The notes: generated by a model from the letters alone, not told the origin. DNA of 64,000 bases from Micromonospora avicenniae (GCF_900156065.1 NZ_FTNF01000014.1:105966-169965); one strand, 5' to 3'. Shown: positions 50,765 through 59,354, counted from the first letter of the stretch. Program-made: numbers and translations.

Positions 50765-52912
50765 TCAACCCTCCTGCGCGGCGGCGTAGTCGCGGGCGAC
50801 CCGGACCATCTCCACGAGCCCGCCGGCGTACTCCTGGGACTCGCCGTGCGCCTCCTCGAACGGCGGCTGGAAACCGACGCCCTCCCACTGGCCGGTGGCC
50901 GCGTTCCAGCGGTCGTTGCCCACCTCGAAGTCCCAGGCGAAGATCCCGAGTTCGTAGTAGAGCTCGTCGGCGGAGTTGCCGGCGGCCGAGTAGAGCACGT
51001 CCGCGACCGGACCGGTCTGCGACGGCCAGGTGACCGTGCCGCGCTCCTGCGCGATCGCGCCGACGATGCGCCGGGCGCTGTCCTGGAAGAGCTTCGACTC
51101 GTCGATCGACGGCCGGGGCAGAGTGACCCGCCCGTCGGCCTTGTACGCCCCCGGCGGCCACATGAAGTAGCCGCCGTAGGAGTGCACGTTCATGGCGAAC
51201 CGGATGTTGCTGTGCTCCCGGGCCAGCGCGACGACGTTGCGGCTCTCCGCCTCGGAGAGCTCACTCGTGCCGGCGTACGAGCCGGAGAGACAGTTGCCGC
51301 TGGCGCCCACGTAACCGTCGAAGTACGAACCGACCGTGTAGTTGCGGTTGAGGTCCACCCCCCACGAGTCGCGGTTGCCGGGGTCACGGCTGGCGCCGGT
51401 GCAGTGGTTCACCATGTTCTTGCGCTGGAAGTTGAAGTCGTGGAAGGAGTAGTTCGCGCCGTCCGGGTTGACCACCGGGATGACGAAGATGTCCGTCTCC
51501 TCCAGCAGTTCGCGGGTGGCCGCGTCGGTGCGTGAGTTGGCCAGCATCCGCTCCGCGAACTCCAGCGTGACCAGCGGGGTCGCCCACTCCCGGGCGTGCT
51601 CCTGGGAATAGGCCAGTACGCCGACGCGGGAGCCGTCGCGGTGGACGCCGATGCGCAGCGCCTGCACGGTCCACGGCTTGGTCGGCACCTCCGTACCCTG
51701 CAGGCCGTCGTCGAGGCGTACGGGCGCAACCACCGGCATGGGCAGGCCGGCCGAGCCCTGCTCGACGAACGCCTGGAACCGGTTGGCGAAGCGCGCGTTG
51801 ATCACGGCGGCGACCTGGTCGGTGCTGCTCGTGACCTTGCCGGCGCCGTCGGTGGCCAGGGAGACGGTCAGCACCCGGTCCCGGTAGGTCGCGGTGAGCG
51901 GCCGGTTCGCCCGGCCGGGGTCGACCGTGCGGACCTGGACACCGTTCATGTTCTGGTCGCCGAAACGCACGGACTCCACCACCACGGCGGCGGCCGCCGG
52001 GTCACCGAGGTACGCGGCGGCGGTACGCCGGTAGCCCTGGGTCTTGTACGGCAGGTCGATCACGTCCACCAGATCGCGGTACTGGCGGGCCAGCCGCTTG
52101 ATCCGCGCCTGGATGTCCACCGGAGTGAGGTACGCGTCGATGAAGTCCTTCTGGTAACCGCCGGGCAGCGGCGGCGGAGTGGCGCCGGGCCAGGACGTCG
52201 GGGTGACGGCGCGGCTCACCCCGCCCAGGCTGGACGTGGCGGTCACCTGCACCGGTCGGCTCGGCACCGGCACCGGCTGGGCGTAGTGGTACTGGTACTC
52301 GCCCGAGTCCTCGAACCGGAAGAGCGGGAACGAGCCGGTCGCGCCGTCGGCGGTCCGCCAGTTCACGGTGATCTCGACGTCCGGGTCGTCGGTCGCGGTG
52401 GTGGCCACCTCGGTCTGTACGAAGGTCTGCCCACCGCTGGTCCACCAGTACGCCTGGAGGAACTGGAGCGTGTCCACGGCCGCCGTCGCGCTCGCCGTCC
52501 GCTGGTCGGCGGACTGCGCGCGCAGCCCGGCGGCGGTGCGGGCCTGAGCAGCGCGGACGCTCTCCGCGAAGTGCCGCTCGCCGTCACCCGGGCGCTGCAC
52601 CACCTGGAGCGCGGTGGCCCCCTGCGCGGTCAGCTCGGCGAGCTGGGAACCGGTGAGCACCACGTCGGCGAGTATCCGCCCGTCCACCGACCGGGGTCGG
52701 TTGGCGAGGTCCGCACCCCGGGCGACCAGCTGGTCGAGCTGAGCCTGGTCGCGGAGCTGCACCCGGACCAGCGCGGTCTCTCCACCGGCCAGGGTCACCC
52801 TGGGCGATGGTGCGGGGGCCGGCGCGGCGACGCCGGAGCCGGGATGGGACAGCACCGTGCTGACCAGGATCGCTGCGGTGGCCGCTGCCGCCCACCGTCG
52901 TCGGACGATCAT
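50765..52912 (-). CDS. Secreted M14 zinc carboxypeptidase
   Basis: A 715-residue exported protein. A signal peptide (RRRWAAAATAAILVSTVL to about residue 30) is followed by an N-terminal region (about 30-290) and then the M14 catalytic domain (about 300-700). The latter has AYSQEHAREWATPLV (zinc His and Glu), IPVVNPDGANYS, RKNMVNHC, WGVDLNRNY, NVHSYGGYFMWPPG (third zinc ligand) and YYELGIFAWDFEVG (catalytic Glu). GGAGGG precedes ATG 52912. It probably trims C-terminal residues of environmental peptides. The convergent gene and hairpins lie downstream. Confidence 0.92.
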   Translation of the reverse strand: MIVRRRWAAAATAAILVSTVLSHPGSGVAAPAPAPSPRVTLAGGETALVRVQLRDQAQLDQLVARGADLANRPRSVDGRILADVVLTGSQLAELTAQGATALQVVQRPGDGERHFAESVRAAQARTAAGLRAQSADQRTASATAAVDTLQFLQAYWWTSGGQTFVQTEVATTATDDPDVEITVNWRTADGATGSFPLFRFEDSGEYQYHYAQPVPVPSRPVQVTATSSLGGVSRAVTPTSWPGATPPPLPGGYQKDFIDAYLTPVDIQARIKRLARQYRDLVDVIDLPYKTQGYRRTAAAYLGDPAAAAVVVESVRFGDQNMNGVQVRTVDPGRANRPLTATYRDRVLTVSLATDGAGKVTSSTDQVAAVINARFANRFQAFVEQGSAGLPMPVVAPVRLDDGLQGTEVPTKPWTVQALRIGVHRDGSRVGVLAYSQEHAREWATPLVTLEFAERMLANSRTDAATRELLEETDIFVIPVVNPDGANYSFHDFNFQRKNMVNHCTGASRDPGNRDSWGVDLNRNYTVGSYFDGYVGASGNCLSGSYAGTSELSEAESRNVVALAREHSNIRFAMNVHSYGGYFMWPPGAYKADGRVTLPRPSIDESKLFQDSARRIVGAIAQERGTVTWPSQTGPVADVLYSAAGNSADELYYELGIFAWDFEVGNDRWNAATGQWEGVGFQPPFEEAHGESQEYAGGLVEMVRVARDYAAAQEG

Positions 52913-53079
52913 GTGCCCTCCTGTGGGAAATCGATGTCGCTGACCCCACACCAGTCGAAAGATCGACATATGTCAAGGATGCTCGGCGCGGTGATGATGT
53001 TTGGCCGGCCAGGGGCGGGGGATGGGGCCGCCGTCACCCCGCCTGGGGACGACCGCCCACGCGGCCGCTGGAGGAACGC

Positions 53080-54120
53080 ATGCCACTGCCGACCCGGGAG
53101 GACCCGCGCCTGACCCCGATGCTCCCGAACGATCGCGTCTGCACCGGTGTGACCACCGTCGACGGACGCATCTTCGTGAGCTTCCCCGGTGCGGACTCGC
53201 CGGGCGTGCAGGTCGCCGAGGCGCTGCCGGACGGCCGGCGGGTTCCGTGGCCGGACGAGTCGTGGAACGCCGCCCCGGACGAGCCGCGCTCCGACGGGGT
53301 GTACGTGCACGTCAACGGCGTACGTACCGGGCCGGACGGCCAGCTGTGGATCATCGATTCCGGTGCGCCCGGGCTGGGCCGACGGCAGGTCCCCGGGGGC
53401 GCCCGGCTGATCGTGGTGGACCCGGGCACCGGCGAGGTGACCCGGATCTACGACCTCACCGACGCGGTCCGCGACGACAGTTACGTCGACGACGTGCGGT
53501 TCAACGGGCGGATCGCCTACCTCACCGACGCCGGAGCGCCCGGCCTGATCGTGCTCGACCTGGGGTCCCGGCGGGCCCGTCGGGTGCTGGACGGGCACCC
53601 CAGCACGGTGGGGCGGCGGCTGGTCGCGGACGGGGAGGTACTGCACGACCCCGACGGCAACGAGATCGTCCTGCACGTCGACCAGCTCGAGGTGTCGCCG
53701 GACGGACGCCACCTGTACTACCAACCCGCCTCCGGCGGCCTGTCCCGCATCGAGACCCGCTGGCTCGACGACCCGGCGCTCGACCCCGCCACGGTGGCCG
53801 GGTACGTCGAACCGTGGCTCGACACGCCGACGACCGGCGGCACCGCCATCGACGCCACCGGCACGATCTACCTGAGCGACGCCGAGCAGCGGCGGGTCCT
53901 GCGCATCACCCCGGAACGGAAGGTGACCACCCTGGTCGCCGACCCCCGCCTGGCCTGGGTGGACGCCATGTGGATCGACAGCGACGGCGACCTCTGGCTG
54001 CCCGCCGCGCAGCTGCACCGCACGCCGGGCCTGTCCGGTGGCGCGAACCACGTCGACTACCCGGTCTGGATCTACCGGATGAACGTCGGCGCCGGCCCCG
54101 CGCCGAACGACCACGCCTGA
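53080..54120 (+). CDS. Major-royal-jelly/yellow-family beta-propeller protein
   Basis: A 346-residue soluble protein of the MRJP/yellow family, related to SMP-30/strictosidine-synthase-like propellers. Repeated blades are visible: GPDGQLWIIDSGAPGLG, LIVVDPGTGEVTRIYDL, SYVDDVRFNGRIAYLTDAGA, VLDLGSRRARRVL and VSPDGRHLYYQPASGGLSRI. No signal peptide is seen, so it is probably cytoplasmic. The enzymatic role is unknown; some relatives bind small ligands. It is monocistronic and divergent from the M14 gene. Confidence 0.8.
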   Translation: MPLPTREDPRLTPMLPNDRVCTGVTTVDGRIFVSFPGADSPGVQVAEALPDGRRVPWPDESWNAAPDEPRSDGVYVHVNGVRTGPDGQLWIIDSGAPGLGRRQVPGGARLIVVDPGTGEVTRIYDLTDAVRDDSYVDDVRFNGRIAYLTDAGAPGLIVLDLGSRRARRVLDGHPSTVGRRLVADGEVLHDPDGNEIVLHVDQLEVSPDGRHLYYQPASGGLSRIETRWLDDPALDPATVAGYVEPWLDTPTTGGTAIDATGTIYLSDAEQRRVLRITPERKVTTLVADPRLAWVDAMWIDSDGDLWLPAAQLHRTPGLSGGANHVDYPVWIYRMNVGAGPAPNDHA

Positions 54121-54175
54121 TCCGCCACCGGGTCCGGCCCGGCGGGGCACCGTCGACCGGCCGGGCGAGCTCGAC

Positions 54176-54757
54176 TCAGTCGCGGGCCGCCCCCAACGAC
54201 CGTCCGGCGAGCCAGTCCTCGCGGGTGAGCGCGTACTCGACCTCACCCAGTTCCGTGCCGGGCAGCGGGTGGTCGAAGTCCAGGTGGAACGTCCGGACGT
54301 ACCGCAGACCGACGGAGGCCATCGTGGCCCGGGACCCCTCGTTCACCGCCATCGTCTCTGCGAAGATCCGGGTCAGCCCGAGATCCTCGAAGCCGTGCCG
54401 GATCAGTTCGCGGGCACCCTCGCTGGCCAGCCCCCGGCGCCAGTACCGGCGTAGCAGCCGGTAGCCCAGTTCGGCCTGCCCCGCCACCGGGCCCTGGTCG
54501 GCGCGCTCCGGCGGCTCGAGGATCCACCAGCCGACGAAGTCACCGTCGACGAATCCGGCCCAGAAGCCGAGCCCCGGCACCCGTTGCGCCGCGGCCAGCC
54601 GCAGGTGGTGCGCCGACTCCACCTCCGCCCGCGTACGCGCCGGACCGAGGTAGCGCATCACCTCGGGGTCGGCGTCGAGTTCCACCTCGTGCTCGAGGTG
54701 TTCGTCGGCGAGCGGGACGAGCCGGATCCGGGCGGTGTGCAGCGTGGCTTGGGGCAT
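54176..54757 (-). CDS. GNAT N-acetyltransferase, RimJ/RimL type
   Basis: A 193-residue GNAT. It begins ATLHTARIRLVPLADEHLEH, typical of RimJ/RimL. LGYRLLRRYWRRGLASEGA is the acetyl-CoA loop (with the RxxGLA-type pattern), and the later MAVNEGSRATMASVGLRYV is the usual family end. ATG 54757 is used; upstream codons are Arg/Pro-rich. It converges with the MRJP-like gene. The substrate is unknown. Confidence 0.88.
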   Translation of the reverse strand: MPQATLHTARIRLVPLADEHLEHEVELDADPEVMRYLGPARTRAEVESAHHLRLAAAQRVPGLGFWAGFVDGDFVGWWILEPPERADQGPVAGQAELGYRLLRRYWRRGLASEGARELIRHGFEDLGLTRIFAETMAVNEGSRATMASVGLRYVRTFHLDFDHPLPGTELGEVEYALTREDWLAGRSLGAARD

Positions 54758-54960
54758 GCGCCGGATCTTCGCCCGTCCGCCCGGCCCGGACCAGCCATTT
54801 TTTGCCCCGGGGCACGCGACGGGTTTTCTGCCTGGGGCACGCGACGGCCCGACCGGCACAGCGGGAGCACGGAGGCGAATGGGACCTGTCGTAGGGGGTA
54901 GACGGCGCCGATGTCCGTCCGGACCGGCGGAGGGTCCGCCGTCGTGAGGAGGAGGGTCAG

Positions 54961-55683
54961 ATGTCTCGCGTGCCCCACGCGCCAGCGCACGACGGCGAGT
55001 TCGAGTTCTGGCGTAACCACGCCCAGATCTCGTTGCAGCCGGTCGCCGCGCCCTCCATCCTCGGTCTGTTCGGATTCGCCGCCGCCACCTTCGTCGTGGC
55101 GGCGAACCTCGCCGGCTGGTACGGCGACACCGGGACCCCGCGTTTCCTGTTCCCGTTCGCCGCCTTCACCGGCGGGCTCGCCCAGTTCCTCGCCGGAATG
55201 TGGGCCTACCGGGCACGCGACGGCCTGGCCACCGCCATGCACGGGATCTGGGGAGCATTCTGGCTCGCGTACGGTGTGCTCTTCCTGCTCGTCGCGGTCG
55301 GCGCGCTGACCCCGCCGGACCCCTTCGTGCCGCTCGGCTACTGGTTCATCGCACTCGCCGCCATCACCTGGTCGGGGGCGTTCGCCGCGCTCGCGGAGAA
55401 CATCGCTGTGGCGTTGGTGCTCGCCACGCTCGCGGCCGGGGCCACCTGCCAGGCGGTCGGTCAGATCGCCGGCATCTCGGGCTGGCGGACGGCGGGCGCC
55501 TACATCTTCATCGCCTCCGCGGTGATCGCCTGGTACACCGCCACGGCGATGATGCTGGAGTCGACGTACCGCCGGGTGATCCTGCCGGTCGGCAAGCGGG
55601 GGGCTCCGAACCGGCCGGGCCAGGAGCCCCGCCAGGTCATCCAGTTCATGGCCGGTGAACCAGGCATCAAGGTCGGACAGTGA
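54961..55683 (+). CDS. GPR1/FUN34/YaaH-family acetate permease
   Basis: A 240-residue integral membrane protein with six helices, matching the SatP/AceTr family of acetate/succinate transporters. The N-terminal helix starts after a short soluble segment (SLQPVAAPSILGLFGFAAAT, where other members have an NPAPLG-type motif, modified here to AAPSILG). FPFAAFTGGLAQFLAGMWAY and GIWGAFWLAYGVLFLLVAVG follow. GAGGAGGAGGG upstream supports ATG 54961. It may link to acetyl-CoA metabolism. Confidence 0.88.
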   Translation: MSRVPHAPAHDGEFEFWRNHAQISLQPVAAPSILGLFGFAAATFVVAANLAGWYGDTGTPRFLFPFAAFTGGLAQFLAGMWAYRARDGLATAMHGIWGAFWLAYGVLFLLVAVGALTPPDPFVPLGYWFIALAAITWSGAFAALAENIAVALVLATLAAGATCQAVGQIAGISGWRTAGAYIFIASAVIAWYTATAMMLESTYRRVILPVGKRGAPNRPGQEPRQVIQFMAGEPGIKVGQ

Positions 55684-55725
55684 CCGGACACTCCCCGGCT
55701 GGCTGGGCGGCCCCCGGCCGTCGAG

Positions 55726-55799
55726 CTGATCGACTCGGTTTCCTTGATGTCGGGGTGTCCTGGGGGTGGCGATGCCCCGACATCAAGGATGTCGAGCAG
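55726..55799. repeat. Long imperfect palindrome after the permease gene
   Basis: TCCTTGATGTCGGGG (55741-55755) pairs perfectly with 55775-55789 around a 19-base loop. The outer segments 55726-55734 and 55791-55799 pair at 8 of 9 bases. It lies 43 bp past the permease stop and can terminate transcription. Its form (TTGATGTCGGGG...CCCCGACATCAA) suggests a dispersed intergenic repeat. Confidence 0.7.
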
Positions 55800-55810
55800 T
55801 TGGCTACCGG

Positions 55811-56007
55811 ATGCAGCGGATGGGGGCACGCGAGCACGCGGGCGGCGGTTGATCTACCAGCACGTGACTTGCGAGCGGGACCGCGAGATCGCCTCAACCA
55901 TGGTTCGGCGGATCGCTCGGCAGGCCCGGCTCAGGGGCGGGCCAAAGGAGCTGATGGCCCGCAAGATCGGGGCGGGGAGTGGCCGACCGGCCCAGGAGCG
56001 GGAGTGA
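55811..56007 (+). pseudogene. Frameshifted remnant of a tyrosine integrase C terminus (copy 1)
   Basis: Three frame segments together read MQRMG, HASTRAA, then LIYQHVTCERDREIASTMVR, followed by a charged tail (RQARLRGGPKELMARKIGAG). This matches the end of tyrosine recombinases of actinomycete integrative elements (HRMGHASTRAALIYQHAT...DREIA), where the active-site Tyr is in LIYQH. Single-base insertions break the frame before HAS and before LIY. It ends 23 bp before the tRNA-Gly fragment, the usual int-att order. Not functional. Confidence 0.72.
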
Positions 56008-56030
56008 ATCCTCTGGCCTGGGTCGGAAGC

Positions 56031-56076
56031 GGTGGAGCGGGCGACGGGAATCGAACCCGCACCGTCGGTTTGGAAG
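56031..56076 (-). repeat. Duplicate of the tRNA-Gly 3' end, att-site remnant
   Basis: Positions 56031-56076 match 57192-57237 (the 3' half of tRNA-Gly plus flanking bases) at 45 of 46 bases, including a perfect run of 36. The 5' half of the tRNA is absent, so it cannot be a functional tRNA. Integrative elements use the 3' end of tRNA genes as att sites and leave exactly this duplicate. It marks one edge of a ~1.16-kb element or scar whose other edge is the intact tRNA. Confidence 0.85.
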
Positions 56077-56225
56077 GACGAAGATCACGGCCAACAAGGA
56101 CCTGGTGGGCTAGGTCGAAGTAGGAAGCGCGTGACCCGTTCATGCCCCCTGTGACCGTCCGGCGTACCGGCTTCTGGAACTTGGACGGCACGGGTGACCG
56201 GAGAAATCCGAGATCAACTTCGGCC

Positions 56226-56732
56226 TCAGTAGTCCGACTTCTCGCCCGCCGCCTCGACGCGGAACGCGGGGTACTGCGCCGCGATGGCCGCGAACTCGGC
56301 CAAGGGTGCGTGCCGGTCGACGGGAACGTGCGGCCGGGCTCCGGGTACCGTCGCCAGGTACCGCTTGAGGATCGGTGCGCGCTCGTCAACCGGCACCTCG
56401 ACCAGCCGGCAGGCCCGGGACCGCCCGTGCCGGATGGTCACCAGCCCGTCGGCCGCCCGTACGTTGCGGACCCAGTTGCAGTTCTCGCCCAGCATCGATA
56501 CCAGATACCAGTTGCCCCGCCAGTCGGCCATGCCCAGCGGGAACCGGGCCAGCCGTCCGCTACGGCGTCCGGCGACCTCCAGTGTCACCCAGCGCCGAGG
56601 TAGCAGGCCGGCGCCGTGCACGGCCGCCCACACCCGGGCGAACCGGCGGGCCGCCGCGTTGCCGCGGCCCCCCGCGTACATCGCGCGAATGGCGTTCTCG
56701 GACAATGGCCAGCTCCCCAACTTCGCCACCAC
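56226..56732 (-). CDS. F420-dependent (deazaflavin) nitroreductase family protein
   Basis: A 168-residue protein of the split-barrel Ddn/DUF385 family. VTLEVAGRRSGRLARFPLGM and WYLVSMLGENCNWVRNVRAA form the F420-binding core, and GLVTIRHGRSRACRLVEVPV continues the barrel. Such enzymes reduce nitro compounds or quinones with F420H2. GTG 56732 (or 56729, after AGGAGG) is the start. It lies alone between the duplicated att site and the integrase remnant, so it may be cargo left by an integrative element. Confidence 0.85.
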   Translation of the reverse strand: MVAKLGSWPLSENAIRAMYAGGRGNAAARRFARVWAAVHGAGLLPRRWVTLEVAGRRSGRLARFPLGMADWRGNWYLVSMLGENCNWVRNVRAADGLVTIRHGRSRACRLVEVPVDERAPILKRYLATVPGARPHVPVDRHAPLAEFAAIAAQYPAFRVEAAGEKSDY

Positions 56733-56838
56733 ATCCTCCTTCGACCGGTCCGGCCTATCAGGACTTCAGGGTTGGCGATCCCGGGCGGGAAATGCAGAGT
56801 CCAAGGTCCCGACACCGCGGAACTCCGGTCACGGCGTA

Positions 56839-57102
56839 CTTGACGCCGCCACAGTTCGGGTGCGCCGCAAGCTCGCCGCGCTGAAAGACTGTCTGGAGTT
56901 CGGCCCGCCCAAGTCGGCGGCTGGTGTTCGCGTCGTCGCGCCGCCGCGTCTGGGGCGAGCACCCACGAGCTCATGCACCGCATGGGACATGCCACCACGC
57001 GCGTTGGCCCTGATCTACCAGCACGCCACCAGCGAGCAGGACCGCGAGATCGCCTCAGCGATGGACCGCCGGGTTGCCAGTGAGGGCCGACGCCGCCGCT
57101 GA
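56839..57102 (+). pseudogene. Frameshifted remnant of a tyrosine integrase (copy 2)
   Basis: LDAATVRVRRKLAALKDCLE followed by FGPPKSAAGVRVVAPPRL matches the middle of actinomycete tyrosine integrases. Then THELMHRMGHATTR appears in a second frame, and LIYQHATSEQDREIASAMDR in the first. A base insertion between TTR and LIY breaks it, at the same place as in copy 1. The N-terminal catalytic part is missing. It ends 91 bp before tRNA-Gly, as expected of an int gene beside its att site. Confidence 0.78.
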
Positions 57103-57193
57103 ATGGCACGCGGATGGCATGCAAGATCGAATATGGCGGAGATGCGAAAGGCCCAGGTGCCGCGATCATGCGGTCTGCCTGGGCCTTCGCGGG

Positions 57194-57267
57194 TGGAGCG
57201 GGCGACGGGAATCGAACCCGCACCGTCAGTTTGGAAGACTGAAGCTCTGCCATTGAGCTACGCCCGC
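57194..57267 (-). tRNA. tRNA-Gly (anticodon UCC)
   Basis: Read on the minus strand, the acceptor stem GCGGGCG pairs with CGCCCGC. The D arm is GCTC-AATGGCA-GAGC, and the anticodon stem TCAGT/ACTGA encloses the loop CTTCCAA, giving anticodon TCC. The T arm is GCGGG-TTCGATT-CCCGT, with discriminator T followed by an encoded CCA. All stems are complete. Its 3' half is duplicated at 56031-56076, which shows that it is an integration target. Confidence 0.96.
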
Positions 57268-57615
57268 GTACGCCTCGACACGCGAGGCGCGCCCGACAGC
57301 CTACCCAATGCGCCGGTGCCGCGCGCAGCCCCACCCGATCCGCCGCGCCACGGGTATCGAGATCGACTCGATGTGCGGGGAAGTCAAGCTCTCCCGGCGC
57401 GGCGTACCGACGCTTCCCGGCGAGTCGCGCCCGGCCCGGATCCCGCCCGGCCCGGGCCTCGTCCGCGCCCCGCCGGTGCCGCCCGGCAGGCTGCCGGGGG
57501 GGCTTGACCGGTGCGTGCCGGCGCGTCGACGCGCGGGTGGAACTGCGTGAAGTGTCGGGTTGGCCGTGCCCCGGGGCCCGACCCGGGGCGCGAAGGCATA
57601 CACTCTTCGTCGCCA
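57268..57615. other. Intergenic region between tRNA-Gly and tRNA-Pro
   Basis: About 350 bp of GC-rich DNA without a supported gene. Open frames here are antisense or composed of Arg/Pro/Gly-rich sequence. It should contain the divergent promoters of the two tRNA genes. No repeat is evident. Confidence 0.55.
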
Positions 57616-57689
57616 CGGGGTGTGGCGCAGCTTGGTAGCGCACTCGCTTTGGGAGCGAGGGGCCGTGGGTTCAAATCCCGCCACCCCGA
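57616..57689 (+). tRNA. tRNA-Pro (anticodon UGG)
   Basis: The acceptor stem CGGGGTG pairs with CACCCCG. The D arm is GCGC-AGCTTGGTA-GCGC, and the anticodon stem CTCGC/GCGAG surrounds the loop TTTGGGA with anticodon TGG. The T arm is GTGGG-TTCAAAT-CCCGC, with discriminator A. CCA is not encoded. It sits upstream of tig in the same orientation. Confidence 0.96.
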
Positions 57690-57833
57690 CTGTCGTCCGC
57701 GGCCGGGTCGCCCCGGGTGCCGCCGTTTCCGCTGCGGTTCCCGGGCGCTGCCGGAGTGCCCGGCCGGCTCGCCTACACTCGATGGGCTGAATCCACGCCC
57801 AGACTCAACTGAGATCCGTCAAGGAGTACGCCT

Positions 57834-59183
57834 GTGAAGAGCACCGTCGAGACTCTGAGCCCGACGCGCGTGCGGCTCGCCATCGAGGTGCCGTTCGTCG
57901 AGCTCGAGCCGAGCCTCCAGAAGGCGTACCGGGAGATCGGCCAGCAGGTCCAGGTTCCCGGCTTCCGCCGGGGCAAGGTACCGGCCGCGGTGATCGACCA
58001 GCGGGTGGGCCGGGGCACCGTCCTCAACGAGGCGGTGCAGGAGGCCATCCCGCAGCAGATTCTCGCCGCGGTCCGCGAGCACGACCTGAAGACGCTCGGT
58101 CGCCCCGAGGTCGAGATCACCGAGTTCGCCGACGGCGACTCGCTGAACTTCACCGCCGAGGTCGACGTGCGCCCGGAGATCACGCTGCCCGACCTCGCCA
58201 CCGTCGAGGTGACGGTGGACGAGCTCCAGATCGACGACAGCGAGATCGACGAGCAGGTGAAGAACCTGCGCGAGCGGTTCGCGACGCTGAAGACCGTGGA
58301 GCGGGCCGCCCAGGAGGGCGACTACGTCCAGATCGACCTGCACGCCACCGTCGACGGCGAGGACGTGCCGGGCGGCTCGGCGACCAACATCTCGCACGAG
58401 GTCGGCAGCAAGCAGCTGCTGCCGGGCCTGGACGAGGCCGTGGTCGGCGTCGCGGCGGGTGAGAGCAAGACCTTCACCACGCAGCTCGTCGGCGGCGACT
58501 ACGCCGGCCGGGACGCCGACGTGGCGGTGACCGTGCGCACGGTCAAGGAGAAGGAGCTCCCGGAGCTCAACGACGAGTTCGCCCAGCTGGCGAGCGAGTT
58601 CGACACCATCGAGGAGCTCCGCAACGACCTGCGCGAGCGGGTGACCCGGGGCAAGCAGGTCGAGCAGATCTACGCCGCCCGGGACAAGGCCCTGGAGCAG
58701 CTGATCGCCGCCGCCGAGGTGCCGGCGCCGGAGGGCGTCGTCCGCGAGGAGGTCGCGAGCCGCAAGCAGGCCATGATCGACCAGCTCGAGCGGATCGGCG
58801 CCACCATGGAGGACTACCTCGCCTCGGAGGAGAAGACCGAGGAGCAGATCGACGCCGAGCTGACCGACGCGGCCACCCAGGGCGTCAAGGTCCAGCTGCT
58901 GCTGGACACCGTCGCCGACGCCGAGAACGTCGAGGTCTCGGACGACGAGTTCGGTCACGAGATCGTGCACCGGGCCCAGCACGCCGGGATGGCGCCGCAG
59001 CAGTACTACGACCAGCTGGTGCGCTCGGGCACGGCGCCCGCCGTGTACGGCGACGTCCGGCGCGGGAAGGTCCTCTCCTCGATCATGGAGCGGATCACGA
59101 TCAAGGACGCTGCGGGCAACGAGGTCAGCCTCGACGCGCTGCGCGCCGCCAACGAGGCCGAGCACCACAACCACGAGCACTGA
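57834..59183 (+). CDS. tig: Trigger factor
   Basis: A 449-residue ribosome-associated chaperone and prolyl isomerase. The ribosome-binding signature FRRGKVPAAVI (GFRxGKxP) is in the N domain near residue 44; the FKBP-like PPIase domain (about 160-245) follows, and the helical C domain ends in a His-rich tail. AAGGAG 5' of GTG 57834 is well placed. TACACT at 57774-57779 may be its -10 element. It precedes clpP1-clpP2-clpX in the usual actinobacterial order. Confidence 0.95.
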   Translation: MKSTVETLSPTRVRLAIEVPFVELEPSLQKAYREIGQQVQVPGFRRGKVPAAVIDQRVGRGTVLNEAVQEAIPQQILAAVREHDLKTLGRPEVEITEFADGDSLNFTAEVDVRPEITLPDLATVEVTVDELQIDDSEIDEQVKNLRERFATLKTVERAAQEGDYVQIDLHATVDGEDVPGGSATNISHEVGSKQLLPGLDEAVVGVAAGESKTFTTQLVGGDYAGRDADVAVTVRTVKEKELPELNDEFAQLASEFDTIEELRNDLRERVTRGKQVEQIYAARDKALEQLIAAAEVPAPEGVVREEVASRKQAMIDQLERIGATMEDYLASEEKTEEQIDAELTDAATQGVKVQLLLDTVADAENVEVSDDEFGHEIVHRAQHAGMAPQQYYDQLVRSGTAPAVYGDVRRGKVLSSIMERITIKDAAGNEVSLDALRAANEAEHHNHEH

Positions 59184-59194
59184 TCGTCGGGTGC

Positions 59195-59228
59195 GGCCGT
59201 CATCCACCGGTTGCGGTGGGTGGCGGCC
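59195..59228. terminator. Terminator after tig
   Basis: GGCCGTCATCCACC (59195-59208) pairs with 59215-59228 over 14 positions, including two G-T wobbles, around a 6-base loop. AAAACCCTTTTC follows. It separates tig from the ClgR-controlled clpP1 promoter region. Confidence 0.65.
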
Positions 59229-59263
59229 AAAACCCTTTTCCGGGTACGTCCCGGCGGTGGCTG

Positions 59264-59277
59264 CGCTGTGAGCGAAC
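59264..59277 (-). promoter_or_regulatory. ClgR-box candidate upstream of clpP1
   Basis: On the minus strand, 59277-59264 reads GTTCGCTCACAGCG, an exact fit to the GTTCGC-N5-GCG motif described for the Clp-gene activator ClgR in Streptomyces. It lies 77 bp before the clpP1 start, a suitable position for an activator. No strong -35 is visible downstream, which is also expected of an activated promoter. Confidence 0.6.
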
Positions 59278-59354
59278 AGTGCCACGACCGGGACTCTGCC
59301 GCCCGGCCGAGCGGTTAGTGTCGGGTAGGACGGTACGGAGAGCGAAGGGCTGCC

